Shown: positions 9,422 to 17,989 of the stretch, in pieces
Layout: each line of letters starts with the position of its first letter
How positions within the stretch are numbered: the first letter of the stretch is position 1
Origin: Verrucomicrobiota bacterium
Lineage (GTDB): Bacteria; Verrucomicrobiota; Verrucomicrobiia; Chthoniobacterales; Chthoniobacteraceae
NCBI GenBank assembly: GCA_009885995.1
Contig: VFJQ01000172.1
Coordinates: 1-48,295, forward strand
Length of the DNA: 48,295 bases
Reading direction: 5' to 3'
The notes under the pieces: model-generated
The model's database searches: none
What the model saw: the letters and a program-made list of their open reading frames with translations, nothing else
What the model was told of the DNA's origin: nothing
Translations under genes and position numbers: made by a program

Positions 9422-10356
9422 ACTACCGCACCTCTAGCATCAGCCCCGATTGGTGGGACTACACGTGCCTGCCGCTCGACCTCGTCGATGAAGTCGCCCG
9501 CCTCACGCCGCGCGATGTCGGGAAACTCTCCCGTCCCGGCTTCCGTGTCGTCTTCTACGATACGCTCGAGGATTTCTATCTCGCGGAAGCACTCGAATAT
9601 ATCACAGCGTGGAAGCAGAGCACCGCCGACAACCCTGTCGGCATCTGCGGCCCCATCGGCCCGACCGAGCAACTCCCCCTCGTCGCGCGGCTCGTGACGG
9701 AACTCGGCCTCGACGTGCGCAGCGGACACTTCTGGGGGATGGATGAATGGTTCGACGTGGAGACGGGCAGGGAGATGCCGGTCACGCATCCACTCTCATT
9801 TGAGAAGGCCGACCGCGAGATGTGCTTTCACAAGATCCCGAAGAAGCAGCGCATGCCCGACGCGCACCTGCACTTTCCGAAAGCCGACACCGCAGCCTAC
9901 ACGAAGACGTATGACGCCGGCGTGCGCTGCGCCGTGATGCAAGGCGGGCAGGGGGACGTGAAGCACTGGGCCTTCAACGACCCGCCCGCGCGCAAAGGCA
10001 AACACAAGGCCGCGCCGCCCACGCCCGCCGAGTATCGCAAGCTCGCCACGCGCGTCGTCGATCTGCACCCGCTCACCATCGCGCAAAACGCGCGCACGAG
10101 CGGCGGCGGGAATATCTCGATGGTGCCGACCAAGGCTATCACCGTCGGTCCGGTCGAGACGTGGAAGGCGGAGAAAGTCTCCATCTGGCAGGCCGGCACG
10201 CACGACAACCCTTTCGGCCAGCGGCTCACCGCCTACATGATCTCGAAGGGGCTCCCGAGCGCGTGTGTGCCGATGTCGCTCCTCGCCGATCACCCGGACG
10301 TGCAGTTCAACTACTACCGCGGCGGCCTCGGCACGTGTGCGGTGGAGATGCACTGA
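9418..10356 (+). CDS. Glucosamine-6-phosphate deaminase-like protein (NagB fold)
   Basis: The 312-residue protein resembles NagB/6-phosphogluconolactonase-fold enzymes that convert glucosamine-6-phosphate to fructose-6-phosphate and ammonia. GMDEWF near residue 108 corresponds to the conserved LDEY loop. GDVKHWAFNDP near residue 178 corresponds to the catalytic DGHIAFNEP, retaining Asp and His but with the usual Glu replaced by Asp. PTKAITVG near residue 240 matches the substrate-phosphate region. It is longer than E. coli NagB (266 residues), with insertions after the DEW loop. It is coupled to the PIG-L deacetylase. The variant active site means a different amino sugar is possible. Confidence 0.85.
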   Translation: MNYRTSSISPDWWDYTCLPLDLVDEVARLTPRDVGKLSRPGFRVVFYDTLEDFYLAEALEYITAWKQSTADNPVGICGPIGPTEQLPLVARLVTELGLDVRSGHFWGMDEWFDVETGREMPVTHPLSFEKADREMCFHKIPKKQRMPDAHLHFPKADTAAYTKTYDAGVRCAVMQGGQGDVKHWAFNDPPARKGKHKAAPPTPAEYRKLATRVVDLHPLTIAQNARTSGGGNISMVPTKAITVGPVETWKAEKVSIWQAGTHDNPFGQRLTAYMISKGLPSACVPMSLLADHPDVQFNYYRGGLGTCAVEMH

Positions 10357-10358
10357 GC

Positions 10359-10370
10359 GGGCGCATGCCC
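10359..10370. terminator. Weak hairpin between convergent genes
   Basis: GGGC-GCAT-GCCC forms a 4-bp stem in the 18-base gap between two convergent stops. It has no T-run, so it could at most assist termination on either strand. This is a low-confidence call. Confidence 0.2.
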
Positions 10371-10374
10371 AGCG

Positions 10375-12072
10375 TCACCGATGATCGGGATCAACGACGC
10401 GGGGCAACTCGGCGGTGCTGCCGAGCGGCGTGAGCGTGGCGGGGTTGGCATCGGCTTCGATGACCCAGAGCCGGTGTCCGGCGAAGTATTCTCGCAGCTT
10501 CGCGTTTTCCACCGGCGACATGATGCGCGCGAGGGCGACTTTGGAGCCGTCGATGTCGGCGAGGTTATAGACCCACTCGCGGTGCGGGTTGTGGCCGGGG
10601 CGGTAGTGGACGAAGGCGAGGTGCTGGCCGGGTTCCGCATCGAGACGGCGCAGGATGCGATCGCGCTGGAAGTCCCAGCGGTCGTGATCGGTGTGCTTCA
10701 TCCGTGAGATCGGCAGCGCGAGCGAGAGCACGCAGAGGCACAGCGTGCCGCGCACGAGGAGCAATCCGCAGCGCCGTCCGCGGACGGTCCAGACCTTGAG
10801 CCGTCGCATCGAGGCGACCACGAGCACGATGAAGACGCCCGCCGCGGGCGCGGCGTAGTGGGGATAGACCCACGTGCCGAGGAGCATGGCCGCGGAGAAG
10901 ATGATGCCGCCTGGGATGGTGAGGCGCAGCCAGCGATCGCGGTGGATGGCCCATGGCGCGGCGAGCAGCGGGATGGCGAGCAGGCGAAGCCATAGGCATG
11001 ACTCGAGGACGGTGTGGATTTTGTCCCAAGTGGCGCGGATGAGCGCCGCCACGGATCGGCGCTGGCTCTCGAAGTAGCGCAGGTAGGATTGATGAAGGGC
11101 GTGAAGTTCGGCGTGCCGGTATTGCGGCTCGGGCTTGGGTGTTTGGAAGATGAACAGCGGGGTGATGCCGTAGGTTTCCTCGCAGACGACGTAGGGCATC
11201 CGCAGCGCGCTGCCGGTCACGCGGTAGTTGTAATAGCCGATCTGGGCGGCGAGCAGCAGCATCACCGCCAGCCAGGGCAGGCTGATGCGGAAGACGCTGA
11301 TGTGCCAGTCGGGGCCGCCGCGTGCGATCATCCAGACGAGCAGCGTGAGGCAGATGAGGGCGCTGAAGACGAAGCCTTCGTAGGGGCGGCTGTTGGCGAG
11401 GATGGCCATGCCGAGGCCCAGCCACAGCGCGTCGCGCGTGGTGGGGCCGCGGAGCAGGCGGCGGAACGCGCCGAGCACGATCGCGCCGCCGGCGAGCGCG
11501 ACGGTGCCGCCCCAGTAGTTCTGGCTCCAAATGATCATCTGCGGGTGGATCGCGGTGAGCAGTCCGCCGACGAGTGCCCAGCGGGGCTTCGTCCACGCGA
11601 GCAGCATCCAGCAGACGGTGGCCGAGGCGAGCGCGGCGGTGAGCCAGACGCCCACGATGGGCAGGCGCGTCACGCTTTCACCAAAGGCGAGGGCGAGGCC
11701 CTGCGCGGGCGGATACTTCGAGGTGTAGCTGGGCTGCTGGAGGACATGGACGGTCTCGAAGTGCGGCCAGTGCGGGTGCGGGGGATTGGTCACGCGGCCG
11801 TGCGAGAAGGTGTCGGCGATGATCAGGTAACCGAATTCGTCGTGCGTCTGCGGCGGCGCGATGCCGATCGCCGAGCCGAGGATGACGCACGCCAGCAGCG
11901 ACACCAGCCCTACGACCACCACCGCGCGTCCCGGGCGGGCGGCGATGCGGTTGAGCACGCTCTCGATTGCCCGAAATATCCCGGACCCCGCTCGCGGACA
12001 CCACCACGCGAGCAGCAGGAGGATTGGGAGAAGCAGGAAGGGCTTGAGCACGAGCGCTCGTTGAAAACACAT
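10375..12072 (-). CDS. GT39/ArnT-like integral membrane glycosyltransferase
   Basis: This 565-residue polytopic protein starts at MCFQRALVLK; a longer frame to 12144 lacks the membrane character and is rejected. An N-terminal hydrophobic helix is followed by THDEFGYLIIADTF near residue 75, which resembles the acidic Asp-Glu motif in the first periplasmic loop of ArnT/PMT enzymes. SKYPPAQGLALAFG near residue 113 is another shared element. About ten hydrophobic segments follow, then a soluble C-terminal domain of about 130 residues. Such enzymes transfer a sugar from a polyprenyl-phosphate donor onto envelope lipids or polysaccharide. It converges on the deaminase-like gene with an 18-base gap and diverges from the GT2 gene at 12191. 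The acceptor is unknown. Confidence 0.75.
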   Translation of the reverse strand: MCFQRALVLKPFLLLPILLLLAWWCPRAGSGIFRAIESVLNRIAARPGRAVVVVGLVSLLACVILGSAIGIAPPQTHDEFGYLIIADTFSHGRVTNPPHPHWPHFETVHVLQQPSYTSKYPPAQGLALAFGESVTRLPIVGVWLTAALASATVCWMLLAWTKPRWALVGGLLTAIHPQMIIWSQNYWGGTVALAGGAIVLGAFRRLLRGPTTRDALWLGLGMAILANSRPYEGFVFSALICLTLLVWMIARGGPDWHISVFRISLPWLAVMLLLAAQIGYYNYRVTGSALRMPYVVCEETYGITPLFIFQTPKPEPQYRHAELHALHQSYLRYFESQRRSVAALIRATWDKIHTVLESCLWLRLLAIPLLAAPWAIHRDRWLRLTIPGGIIFSAAMLLGTWVYPHYAAPAAGVFIVLVVASMRRLKVWTVRGRRCGLLLVRGTLCLCVLSLALPISRMKHTDHDRWDFQRDRILRRLDAEPGQHLAFVHYRPGHNPHREWVYNLADIDGSKVALARIMSPVENAKLREYFAGHRLWVIEADANPATLTPLGSTAELPRVVDPDHR

Positions 12073-12190
12073 GCCGCAACTGCCGTCTAGCCGGGAAGTG
12101 TGGCATCGTGAAATTGCGCGCGAGGCGATTGTCTGCCGCGGCACCTCTGCCTACCGTCCGCGCCATGCCGATCCAATACGACCCGCCGCG

Positions 12191-13369
12191 ATGGGACTGA
12201 GTGCCGAGACGTTCGCGGCTGCGCTGTTCTGGCTGTCTGGCGCGGCGCTCGTTTACACGTTTGCCGGTTACGCGTGGCTCATGCGCTGGCTGGGCCGCTC
12301 GGCGCGGTGGGGACACCGCGCCCTACCCGCGCCTGGTAGGGACGGCTGTCCCCAGCCGTCCGTGACGTGTGTCGTCGTCGCGTTCAACGAGGGAGCGCGC
12401 ATCGCGGCGCGCGCTGCGAACCTTCTCGCCGCGGATTACCCGGCGGAGAAGCTCAGCCTCATCGTCGTCTCCGATGGCTCGACCGACGACACCGCCGCAC
12501 GAGTGCGCGCGCTCGGGGAGCCGCGGGTCACGCTCATCGAGCAGCCCGCGCGCGCGGGAAAGGCTGCCGGGCTCAACGCGGCGCTCGCGCAGTGCCGGAG
12601 CGAGCTGGTCGTCTTTGCCGATGCGCGGCAGCGCTTCGATGCGCGGACGATCGGCAATCTCGTGCGGCATTTCGCCGACCCTGCCGTGGGCGCGGCCAGC
12701 GGCTCGCTCGAGATCGAGGCGGCGGAAAGCGGGGTCGGCCAGGCGGTGGACGCCTACTGGCGGATGGAGAAGCGGCTGCGTGCGGATGAAGCGCGGTTCG
12801 ACTCGTGCATCGGCTGCACCGGCGCGGTGTATGCGATCCGGCGCGAACTCTTCGTGCCGATCCCGGAGGACACGCTGCTCGATGACGTGGTGATCCCGAT
12901 GCAGATCGCGCTGCAAGGCCGGCGCGTGCTTCACGATCCGGAGGCTGTGGCGTTCGATCCGCAATCGCTCGAGCCCGCGCTGGAGCAGTCGCGCAAGCGC
13001 CGGACGCTGGCTGGCAATTTCCAGATGCTCTTTCGCCACCCGCACTGGCTGCTGCCGTGGCGCAACCGGCTGTGGTGGCAGCTCATCTCGCACAAATATC
13101 TGCGCCTCGCGGCACCCGCGCTGATGGCGATAACTTTCGCCGCGAACCTGGCGCTGCTCGGCAACCCTTTCTACCGCGTGCTCCTCGCGGCGCAGGTTGC
13201 TTTCTACCTCTGCTCCATCATCGGCATGACGATCCGGCTCAAGTCGCGACTCTTCGCCCTGCCGGCCGGCTTCGTCTTCCTCAATGCGGCGACCGTGCGT
13301 GCGCTGGCGCACTACCTCACGAGCACGAATCTGCACCATTGGCGCGCGCCGGGGGGCAAAAGGATTTGA
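12191..13369 (+). CDS. Membrane family 2 glycosyltransferase carrying a REP-like insert
   Basis: The 392-residue processive-type glycosyltransferase begins with a membrane helix (AALFWLSGAALVYTFAGYAWL). The GT-A domain follows: CVVVAFNEGARIAA near residue 59, VVSDGSTDDT near 92, the DXD-like FADARQRF near 143, and the Q/RxxRW-like QSRKRRTLAGNFQ near 266. C-terminal membrane helices lie after residue 300. This resembles polysaccharide-synthesis GT2 enzymes. ATG 12191 is chosen because the frame upstream is not protein-like. Residues about 37-58, between the first helix and the catalytic domain, are encoded by a two-hairpin DNA repeat (see the 12301-12361 feature), kept in frame. The linker position explains why this is tolerated. 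Confidence 0.88.
   Translation: MGLSAETFAAALFWLSGAALVYTFAGYAWLMRWLGRSARWGHRALPAPGRDGCPQPSVTCVVVAFNEGARIAARAANLLAADYPAEKLSLIVVSDGSTDDTAARVRALGEPRVTLIEQPARAGKAAGLNAALAQCRSELVVFADARQRFDARTIGNLVRHFADPAVGAASGSLEIEAAESGVGQAVDAYWRMEKRLRADEARFDSCIGCTGAVYAIRRELFVPIPEDTLLDDVVIPMQIALQGRRVLHDPEAVAFDPQSLEPALEQSRKRRTLAGNFQMLFRHPHWLLPWRNRLWWQLISHKYLRLAAPALMAITFAANLALLGNPFYRVLLAAQVAFYLCSIIGMTIRLKSRLFALPAGFVFLNAATVRALAHYLTSTNLHHWRAPGGKRI
12301..12361. repeat. Two-hairpin REP-like element inside coding sequence
   Basis: There are two perfect 9-bp stems. The first is GGCGCGGTG (12301-12309), loop GGGA, CACCGCGCC (12314-12322). The second is GGACGGCTG (12340-12348), loop TCCC, CAGCCGTCC (12353-12361). Between them CTACC and GGTAG (12323-12327, 12335-12339) face each other. 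The same modules recur at 29173-29228 in circularly permuted order. The copy is translated as a Gly/Arg/Pro-rich linker of the glycosyltransferase. Confidence 0.85.
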
Positions 13370-13444
13370 CCATGCCGGTGTGGGGACCTTTCCTCCCGCG
13401 CCCCCGCTCATGCTCCTCCGTTTACTGTCACGATTGCTGCGCCC

Positions 13445-14542
13445 ATGAAGGCGCTCGACCTCTGGCTGCCGGCGTGGCTGCGGCGCGAACGGGAGACCCC
13501 GACTCTCGGCGCGCGGCACCTCGTCATCGCAGTCTGCGATCATTTCGAGCCTCTCCAGGCCGGCCACAAAGCCGGCGCGCTTGAGCGCATCGACGCGTGG
13601 CGACGCGGGTTTTCGCCAGCGGTTGCGGATGTCACGGACTCGGGCGGCCAGACGCCGCGGCACACGTTCTTTTACCCGATGGAGAAATACGATCGGGAGA
13701 TCGTCGGCGCGATCGCTGCGCTGTGTGCAGAGAGCGCGTGCGAGCTGGAGCTACACCTCCACCACGAGAACGACACTTCGGAAAATCTGCGCCGCACCTT
13801 GCGCGAAGCGGTGGACCGGCTCGCGAGCCACGGCGCTCTCTGCCGCGATGAATCGGGCGCGCTGCGCTACGGCTTCGTGCATGGAAATTGGGCGCTCGAT
13901 CACTCGCATCCGCGCGGCTTGCACTGCGGGGTCGCGGATGAACTCGCGGTGCTGCGCGAGACCGGCTGCTACGCGGACTTCACCCTGCCGAGCGCGCCGA
14001 ACCGCACGCAGACGCGCATCATCAACAAGATCTACTACGCCCGCGAGGACGGCCGTCCGCGCTCCCACGAGAATGGCCGGCGGGTCGTCGCAGATCGCGA
14101 AGGTCCCACGCCCGACGACGATGAATTGCTCATCGTGCAGGGGCCGCTGGGCTTGAATTGGGAGCGGCGCAAGTTCGGCTTCCTGCCGCGAGTGGAGAAC
14201 AGCGATCTCACCGAGTCGAACCCGCCGACGCTCGACCGGCTTCGTGTCTGGCTCGAGTGCAATATCTCCGTCGCCGGGCGGCCGAACTGGGTCTTCGCAA
14301 AACTGCACACGCATGGCGCCAAGCCGGAGAATGCCCGCATGTTCATGGGCGAACCGATGCGCGCTTTTCACCGCGCCCTTGCGGACACCGCGGAGCGCGA
14401 TCGGGAGTTTCACTACCACTACGTGTCGGCGCGCGAGATGGTGAATATCATCCACGCCGCCGAGGCCGGGCACAGCGGGGATCCGGGGCAGTTCCGCGAC
14501 TTCCGCTATCGGCGGCTGAACGCAGCGGCGCCGGCGAGCTAG
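13445..14542 (+). CDS. Putative polysaccharide deacetylase-like (NodB superfamily) protein
   Basis: I cannot place this 365-residue protein firmly. LVIAVCDHFEP (residues 20-30) has the strand plus Asp/His arrangement of a deacetylase metal site. ELELHLHHENDT near residue 100 carries a His cluster. FVHGNWALDHSH near residue 142 and FAKLHTHGAK near 283 add further His-rich strand ends expected of a TIM-barrel or NodB-like fold. No signal peptide is visible. It follows the GT2 gene by 75 bases, which fits a role in exopolysaccharide or capsule formation. Its TAG stop shares the palindromic CTAG (14539-14542) with the stop of the convergent decarboxylase gene. An uncharacterised hydrolase is the alternative. 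Confidence 0.65.
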   Translation: MKALDLWLPAWLRRERETPTLGARHLVIAVCDHFEPLQAGHKAGALERIDAWRRGFSPAVADVTDSGGQTPRHTFFYPMEKYDREIVGAIAALCAESACELELHLHHENDTSENLRRTLREAVDRLASHGALCRDESGALRYGFVHGNWALDHSHPRGLHCGVADELAVLRETGCYADFTLPSAPNRTQTRIINKIYYAREDGRPRSHENGRRVVADREGPTPDDDELLIVQGPLGLNWERRKFGFLPRVENSDLTESNPPTLDRLRVWLECNISVAGRPNWVFAKLHTHGAKPENARMFMGEPMRAFHRALADTAERDREFHYHYVSAREMVNIIHAAEAGHSGDPGQFRDFRYRRLNAAAPAS

Positions 14543-16173
14543 ATCCTTTTCGAGAGCCGCTCGGCGAGCCGGCCGAGCGCGGCGGAGTGGTCGAGCGGCT
14601 CGAGATGCACATCGATGAGGCAGTAGCTTTCCGTGTGCTGGGCGGCGGCCGCGAGCGCCGCGTCGAGCTGCGGTTCGGTCTCGACGAGGAAGGCGCGACC
14701 GGCGCCGAGGAGCGCGGGCATTTGATGGTAGTTCCACGCGAGCACGTCGTTGAAGGGCCCGTCGTGGATGTGCCGCTCGGTGCCGTAGCCGGCGTTGTTC
14801 AGCACGATCACGACGGGATTCAGCCGCTGCCGCACGATGCTGGAGAGTTCCATGCCGGTCATCTGGAAGGCGCCGTCGCCCACGAGCACGAGCGGGCGCA
14901 ACTCGGGCCGCGCGCACTGCGCGCCGAGCGCGGCGGGGACGGCGAAGCCCATCGATGCGTAGTAGGCGGGGCCGAGGAATTCGGTGCGCTGGTGGATGAA
15001 GAGATCCATCGCGCCGAAGAGCGCGTTGCCCACGTCGGCGATGACGATCGTGTCCTCGCCGATGAACGCATTCAGCCGCTCGAAGAGCCGCGCGATCGTG
15101 ACGCGCTCGCCGACCCGCGGGATGAAGGGCTGCGGGCGCGGCGGCACGGGCCAGCCCGCGGCCTCATGCGGGTGCAGGTCCGCCGCGATGAGGCCGCGGA
15201 GGAAGTCTTTGAAGCGCACGTTTTCAAACGTGTGGTAGCGGATCGCGAGGCGCTCGCTGGTGGCGTAGATGCTTTTGCCGAGGTCGATCCGCGCGGTGTA
15301 GATGCCGAGGTTGATGTCGGTCATGAAGGCGCCCAGCAGGATGACGCAATCGCTCGACTCGACGTAGCGCTGCACTTCTTCGCGGCCCATCGCGCCTTCA
15401 TAGACGCCGAGGTAAAGCGGGTGCTGCTCGCTGATGACGGACTTGCCGAGGATGGTCGTGGCGACCGGGATGTTCGCGCGCTCGATGAAGCGGAGCACGT
15501 CGTCTTGCAGCGCGAAGCGATGCACTTCCACGTCCGCGAGGGCGACGGGCTGCTTGGCGGAATTGATGAGCTGCACGGCTTCGGCGAGCGCCTCTTCGAG
15601 CACGAGCGGATCGCTCGTCTCGTGGATCTCCGGCGTCCGGTGTGTCGCGCGTCCTGGCACGGTCACGAGATCGCGCGGCAGTTCGAGATAAACGGGCCGT
15701 TTGTAGCGCAGCGCGGCGTGGAGCACGCGGTCGATCTCCGCGAGTGCGGTGTCGGGATTGTCCAGCACGGCGCTGGCGACGGTGATTTTTTCGAAGACCT
15801 GAAGCTGCGTGTCGAACTCGCGGACCTTGTGGTGGAGCAGGGGATTCTTTTCCCGCTCGCGCATCCCCGGCGCACCGCTGATGACGACGACGGGCGACTT
15901 CTCGGCGAAGGCGCCGGCGACTGGGTTCACGACCTTCAACCCGCCGACGCAGTAGGTGACGCACACCGCGCCGAGCCCGGCCACGCGCGCATACGCATCG
16001 GCGGCGAAGCCCGCGCCCTGCTCGTCGCAAGTCGTCACGATCTCGAGCGGGCTCGCGTTGAGCTGGTCGTAGAAGCCGAGCACGTAGTCGCCCGGGATGC
16101 CGAAGACGTGGCGCACGCCGTGCGCGCCGAGGCGCTCGATGAGGTATTGGCCGATCTCGGTGCCGCGCTTCAT
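14539..16173 (-). CDS. Thiamine-diphosphate 2-keto-acid decarboxylase (pyruvate/indolepyruvate type)
   Basis: The 544-residue enzyme should decarboxylate a 2-keto acid non-oxidatively to an aldehyde. The start at 16173 puts the catalytic Glu at residue 51 (CDEQGAGFAADAYAR), its usual position. The double His of this subfamily is at 114-115 (LLHHK). The ThDP-binding motif runs from GDGAFQMTGMEL near residue 420 to the LNNAGYG near 448. Length and motifs match pyruvate, indolepyruvate and phenylpyruvate decarboxylases rather than acetolactate synthase, which lacks the His pair. It would make acetaldehyde or aryl-acetaldehydes such as the auxin precursor, but specificity is not readable here. 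No alcohol or aldehyde dehydrogenase is adjacent. Confidence 0.92.
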   Translation of the reverse strand: MKRGTEIGQYLIERLGAHGVRHVFGIPGDYVLGFYDQLNASPLEIVTTCDEQGAGFAADAYARVAGLGAVCVTYCVGGLKVVNPVAGAFAEKSPVVVISGAPGMREREKNPLLHHKVREFDTQLQVFEKITVASAVLDNPDTALAEIDRVLHAALRYKRPVYLELPRDLVTVPGRATHRTPEIHETSDPLVLEEALAEAVQLINSAKQPVALADVEVHRFALQDDVLRFIERANIPVATTILGKSVISEQHPLYLGVYEGAMGREEVQRYVESSDCVILLGAFMTDINLGIYTARIDLGKSIYATSERLAIRYHTFENVRFKDFLRGLIAADLHPHEAAGWPVPPRPQPFIPRVGERVTIARLFERLNAFIGEDTIVIADVGNALFGAMDLFIHQRTEFLGPAYYASMGFAVPAALGAQCARPELRPLVLVGDGAFQMTGMELSSIVRQRLNPVVIVLNNAGYGTERHIHDGPFNDVLAWNYHQMPALLGAGRAFLVETEPQLDAALAAAAQHTESYCLIDVHLEPLDHSAALGRLAERLSKRI

Positions 16174-16216
16174 GCCCGCAACATAGCGCGTGCTGCGGCC
16201 GGCGGAAGTCGCGGAC

Positions 16217-17989
16217 TCAGTCTTCCTTCGGCGCCCAGCGGTTGCGGTCGGCGTAGAAGACGCACTGGTTGTCGAGCGGCAGCGGGGTGACTTCGCGCAG
16301 CGGGAAGTCGCGCAGGGCCGGGCCGACGATCTGGCGGGTGATGAAGACGGCCCATTCCTTGTAGTCGCCCATGATGATGTCGCCGACGAAGTTGCGGTTG
16401 CCGCTGACGGGCGTGAGGTAAAGGCCGACGACTTTGCCGTTGAGTTTGTTGTAGTCGTTGAGTTCGACGAAGTCCTGCACGCTGATCGGCAGCCACAGGC
16501 TCTTGCGGTCGCCATACCACGCGACCGCCCAGGGCATGTCGGTGGCGATGATTTCGCGCTCGGTGGTCCAGTCGCCCAGCACGGCGATGAAAGGCGGCAC
16601 GTAGGGCGGCCACTGGACGCGGCCCTTGGCGGGGCCGTTGAGCTCGATGAAGGTGCCGATGAAGCGCAGCGAGGAGAGGATGAAGAGCACCGCGATGAAC
16701 CCGCCGCGAACGAGCGGAACGGTGATGCCGACGCGGGTCCAGAGCACGAGGACGAACGCCAGCCCGTAAGCAGTGAACATCGGAACGAAAAGCACGTGCA
16801 GATCATTCGGATCGACGGGTGGTGCGAAGGGCTGGCCGATGGGCTTTGCGCCGATGCCGAAGACAGACGCGCCGAGCAAGGCGCCGAGCCACATCAGCAG
16901 CATGGCCCAGCGAAAGACGCTGGTCTCGCGGCGCTTGAAGAGGTGCAGCAGCGCGATGAAGAAGACCGGCGCGACGATGATGCCGCCCAAGTGGTCCACG
17001 ATGTGGTTCGTCTGGCTGATGACCTTGGCCTGCACCTTGTTGCGGAAGAAGCGGGGCGAGACCTTCGAGAAGGGCGGTTCCATCGAGCGCATGATGGAGT
17101 TTTCCGTGCCCTTGATTTCACTCAGGCCAGCATACCACCCGAGGCCGACTGCATTTCCGCAAACGTGTGCGTTGCGCACCATCCACGGCGCGTAGCAAAG
17201 CAGGATGACGCCGGCGAAGAGCGAGGCGCTGAGCCAGCGCGGCGGGAAGTAAATGGTGATGAAGATGAGCGCGCCGGCGGCGATCCAAAGCGTGAGCGCG
17301 TGCGCGAGTCCTAGCAGGCCGAAGGCGAGTGCGCAGCCGAGCAGCCAGCGCCACGTCGGCTGCTCGGCGACGCGGTTTTCCACGGCGCGCACGAGGCAAT
17401 AGACGGCGGTGGAGAAGAGCGCGAAGAGGAGATTTTGCGGCAGGCCACTGATGGCGAAATCCCAAAACGTCTGGCAGAGGATGAGCATCCACGTGCCGAA
17501 GACGGCGAGCCGCTTATCGAAGAGCCGCGCCATCGTGAGGTAGCTGATGAACCAGCCCACGAGCATCCACGCGAACTGGATGGCGACGAGCATGCGGTCG
17601 GGTGCGGAGATGATGTCCTTGGTCGTCAGGCGCCACGACTTTTCGACGAGCTTGAGGAAGGGCGCGTTGATGAGCGGATTGAGCGGTGCGTGGTAGGTGT
17701 CCGGTGTGTGATCGAGGTCGAAGCGTCCCGTGTTTTGGCGGAACTGGTAGAGTGCTGCAGGCCGGATAAATTTTGTGCTGAAGCCGTTGCCGCGCGCGAT
17801 CTCCCGCGAGATCTGCGCCTGCTCCATCGCGAACTCGTGGCTGAGGCCCTTGAAGCCGTTTTCGCGGAACATCCAAAGGCTGATGATGAACACGATGAAC
17901 ATGCCGACGAGGATGCGCCGCACCCACGTGGCCCAGCCGCCTTCCTCGAGCTTGTGGACGAAATTTTGGACCCAGGTCTCAGACGCCAT
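16217..17989 (-). CDS. Polytopic membrane protein, GT39-like
   Basis: The 590-residue protein has an N-terminal membrane helix (residues about 25-42). A periplasmic loop contains DHTPDTYHAPLNPLINAPF near residue 95, reminiscent of the first loop of GT39/ArnT-type enzymes but without a clear DE pair. About nine more hydrophobic helices follow, plus a C-terminal soluble domain from about residue 440. It likely takes part in envelope sugar transfer or export. Its start overlaps the end of the sigma-54 activator gene by 11 bases, so the two are cotranscribed and perhaps coupled; 43 bases separate it from the decarboxylase downstream. The family call is inference from topology and the loop. Confidence 0.7.
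   Translation of the reverse strand: MASETWVQNFVHKLEEGGWATWVRRILVGMFIVFIISLWMFRENGFKGLSHEFAMEQAQISREIARGNGFSTKFIRPAALYQFRQNTGRFDLDHTPDTYHAPLNPLINAPFLKLVEKSWRLTTKDIISAPDRMLVAIQFAWMLVGWFISYLTMARLFDKRLAVFGTWMLILCQTFWDFAISGLPQNLLFALFSTAVYCLVRAVENRVAEQPTWRWLLGCALAFGLLGLAHALTLWIAAGALIFITIYFPPRWLSASLFAGVILLCYAPWMVRNAHVCGNAVGLGWYAGLSEIKGTENSIMRSMEPPFSKVSPRFFRNKVQAKVISQTNHIVDHLGGIIVAPVFFIALLHLFKRRETSVFRWAMLLMWLGALLGASVFGIGAKPIGQPFAPPVDPNDLHVLFVPMFTAYGLAFVLVLWTRVGITVPLVRGGFIAVLFILSSLRFIGTFIELNGPAKGRVQWPPYVPPFIAVLGDWTTEREIIATDMPWAVAWYGDRKSLWLPISVQDFVELNDYNKLNGKVVGLYLTPVSGNRNFVGDIIMGDYKEWAVFITRQIVGPALRDFPLREVTPLPLDNQCVFYADRNRWAPKED

Noticed and set aside
10780..10800. Palindrome CCGTCCGCGGACGG as a third REP-like copy
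   Set aside because: It lacks the 4-base loop, the GGTAG/CTACC ends and the partner hairpin, and lies within a conserved membrane-protein frame.
14158..17314. Large plus-strand frames opposite the decarboxylase and membrane genes
   Set aside because: These are shadows of GC-rich minus-strand genes that carry clear catalytic motifs.
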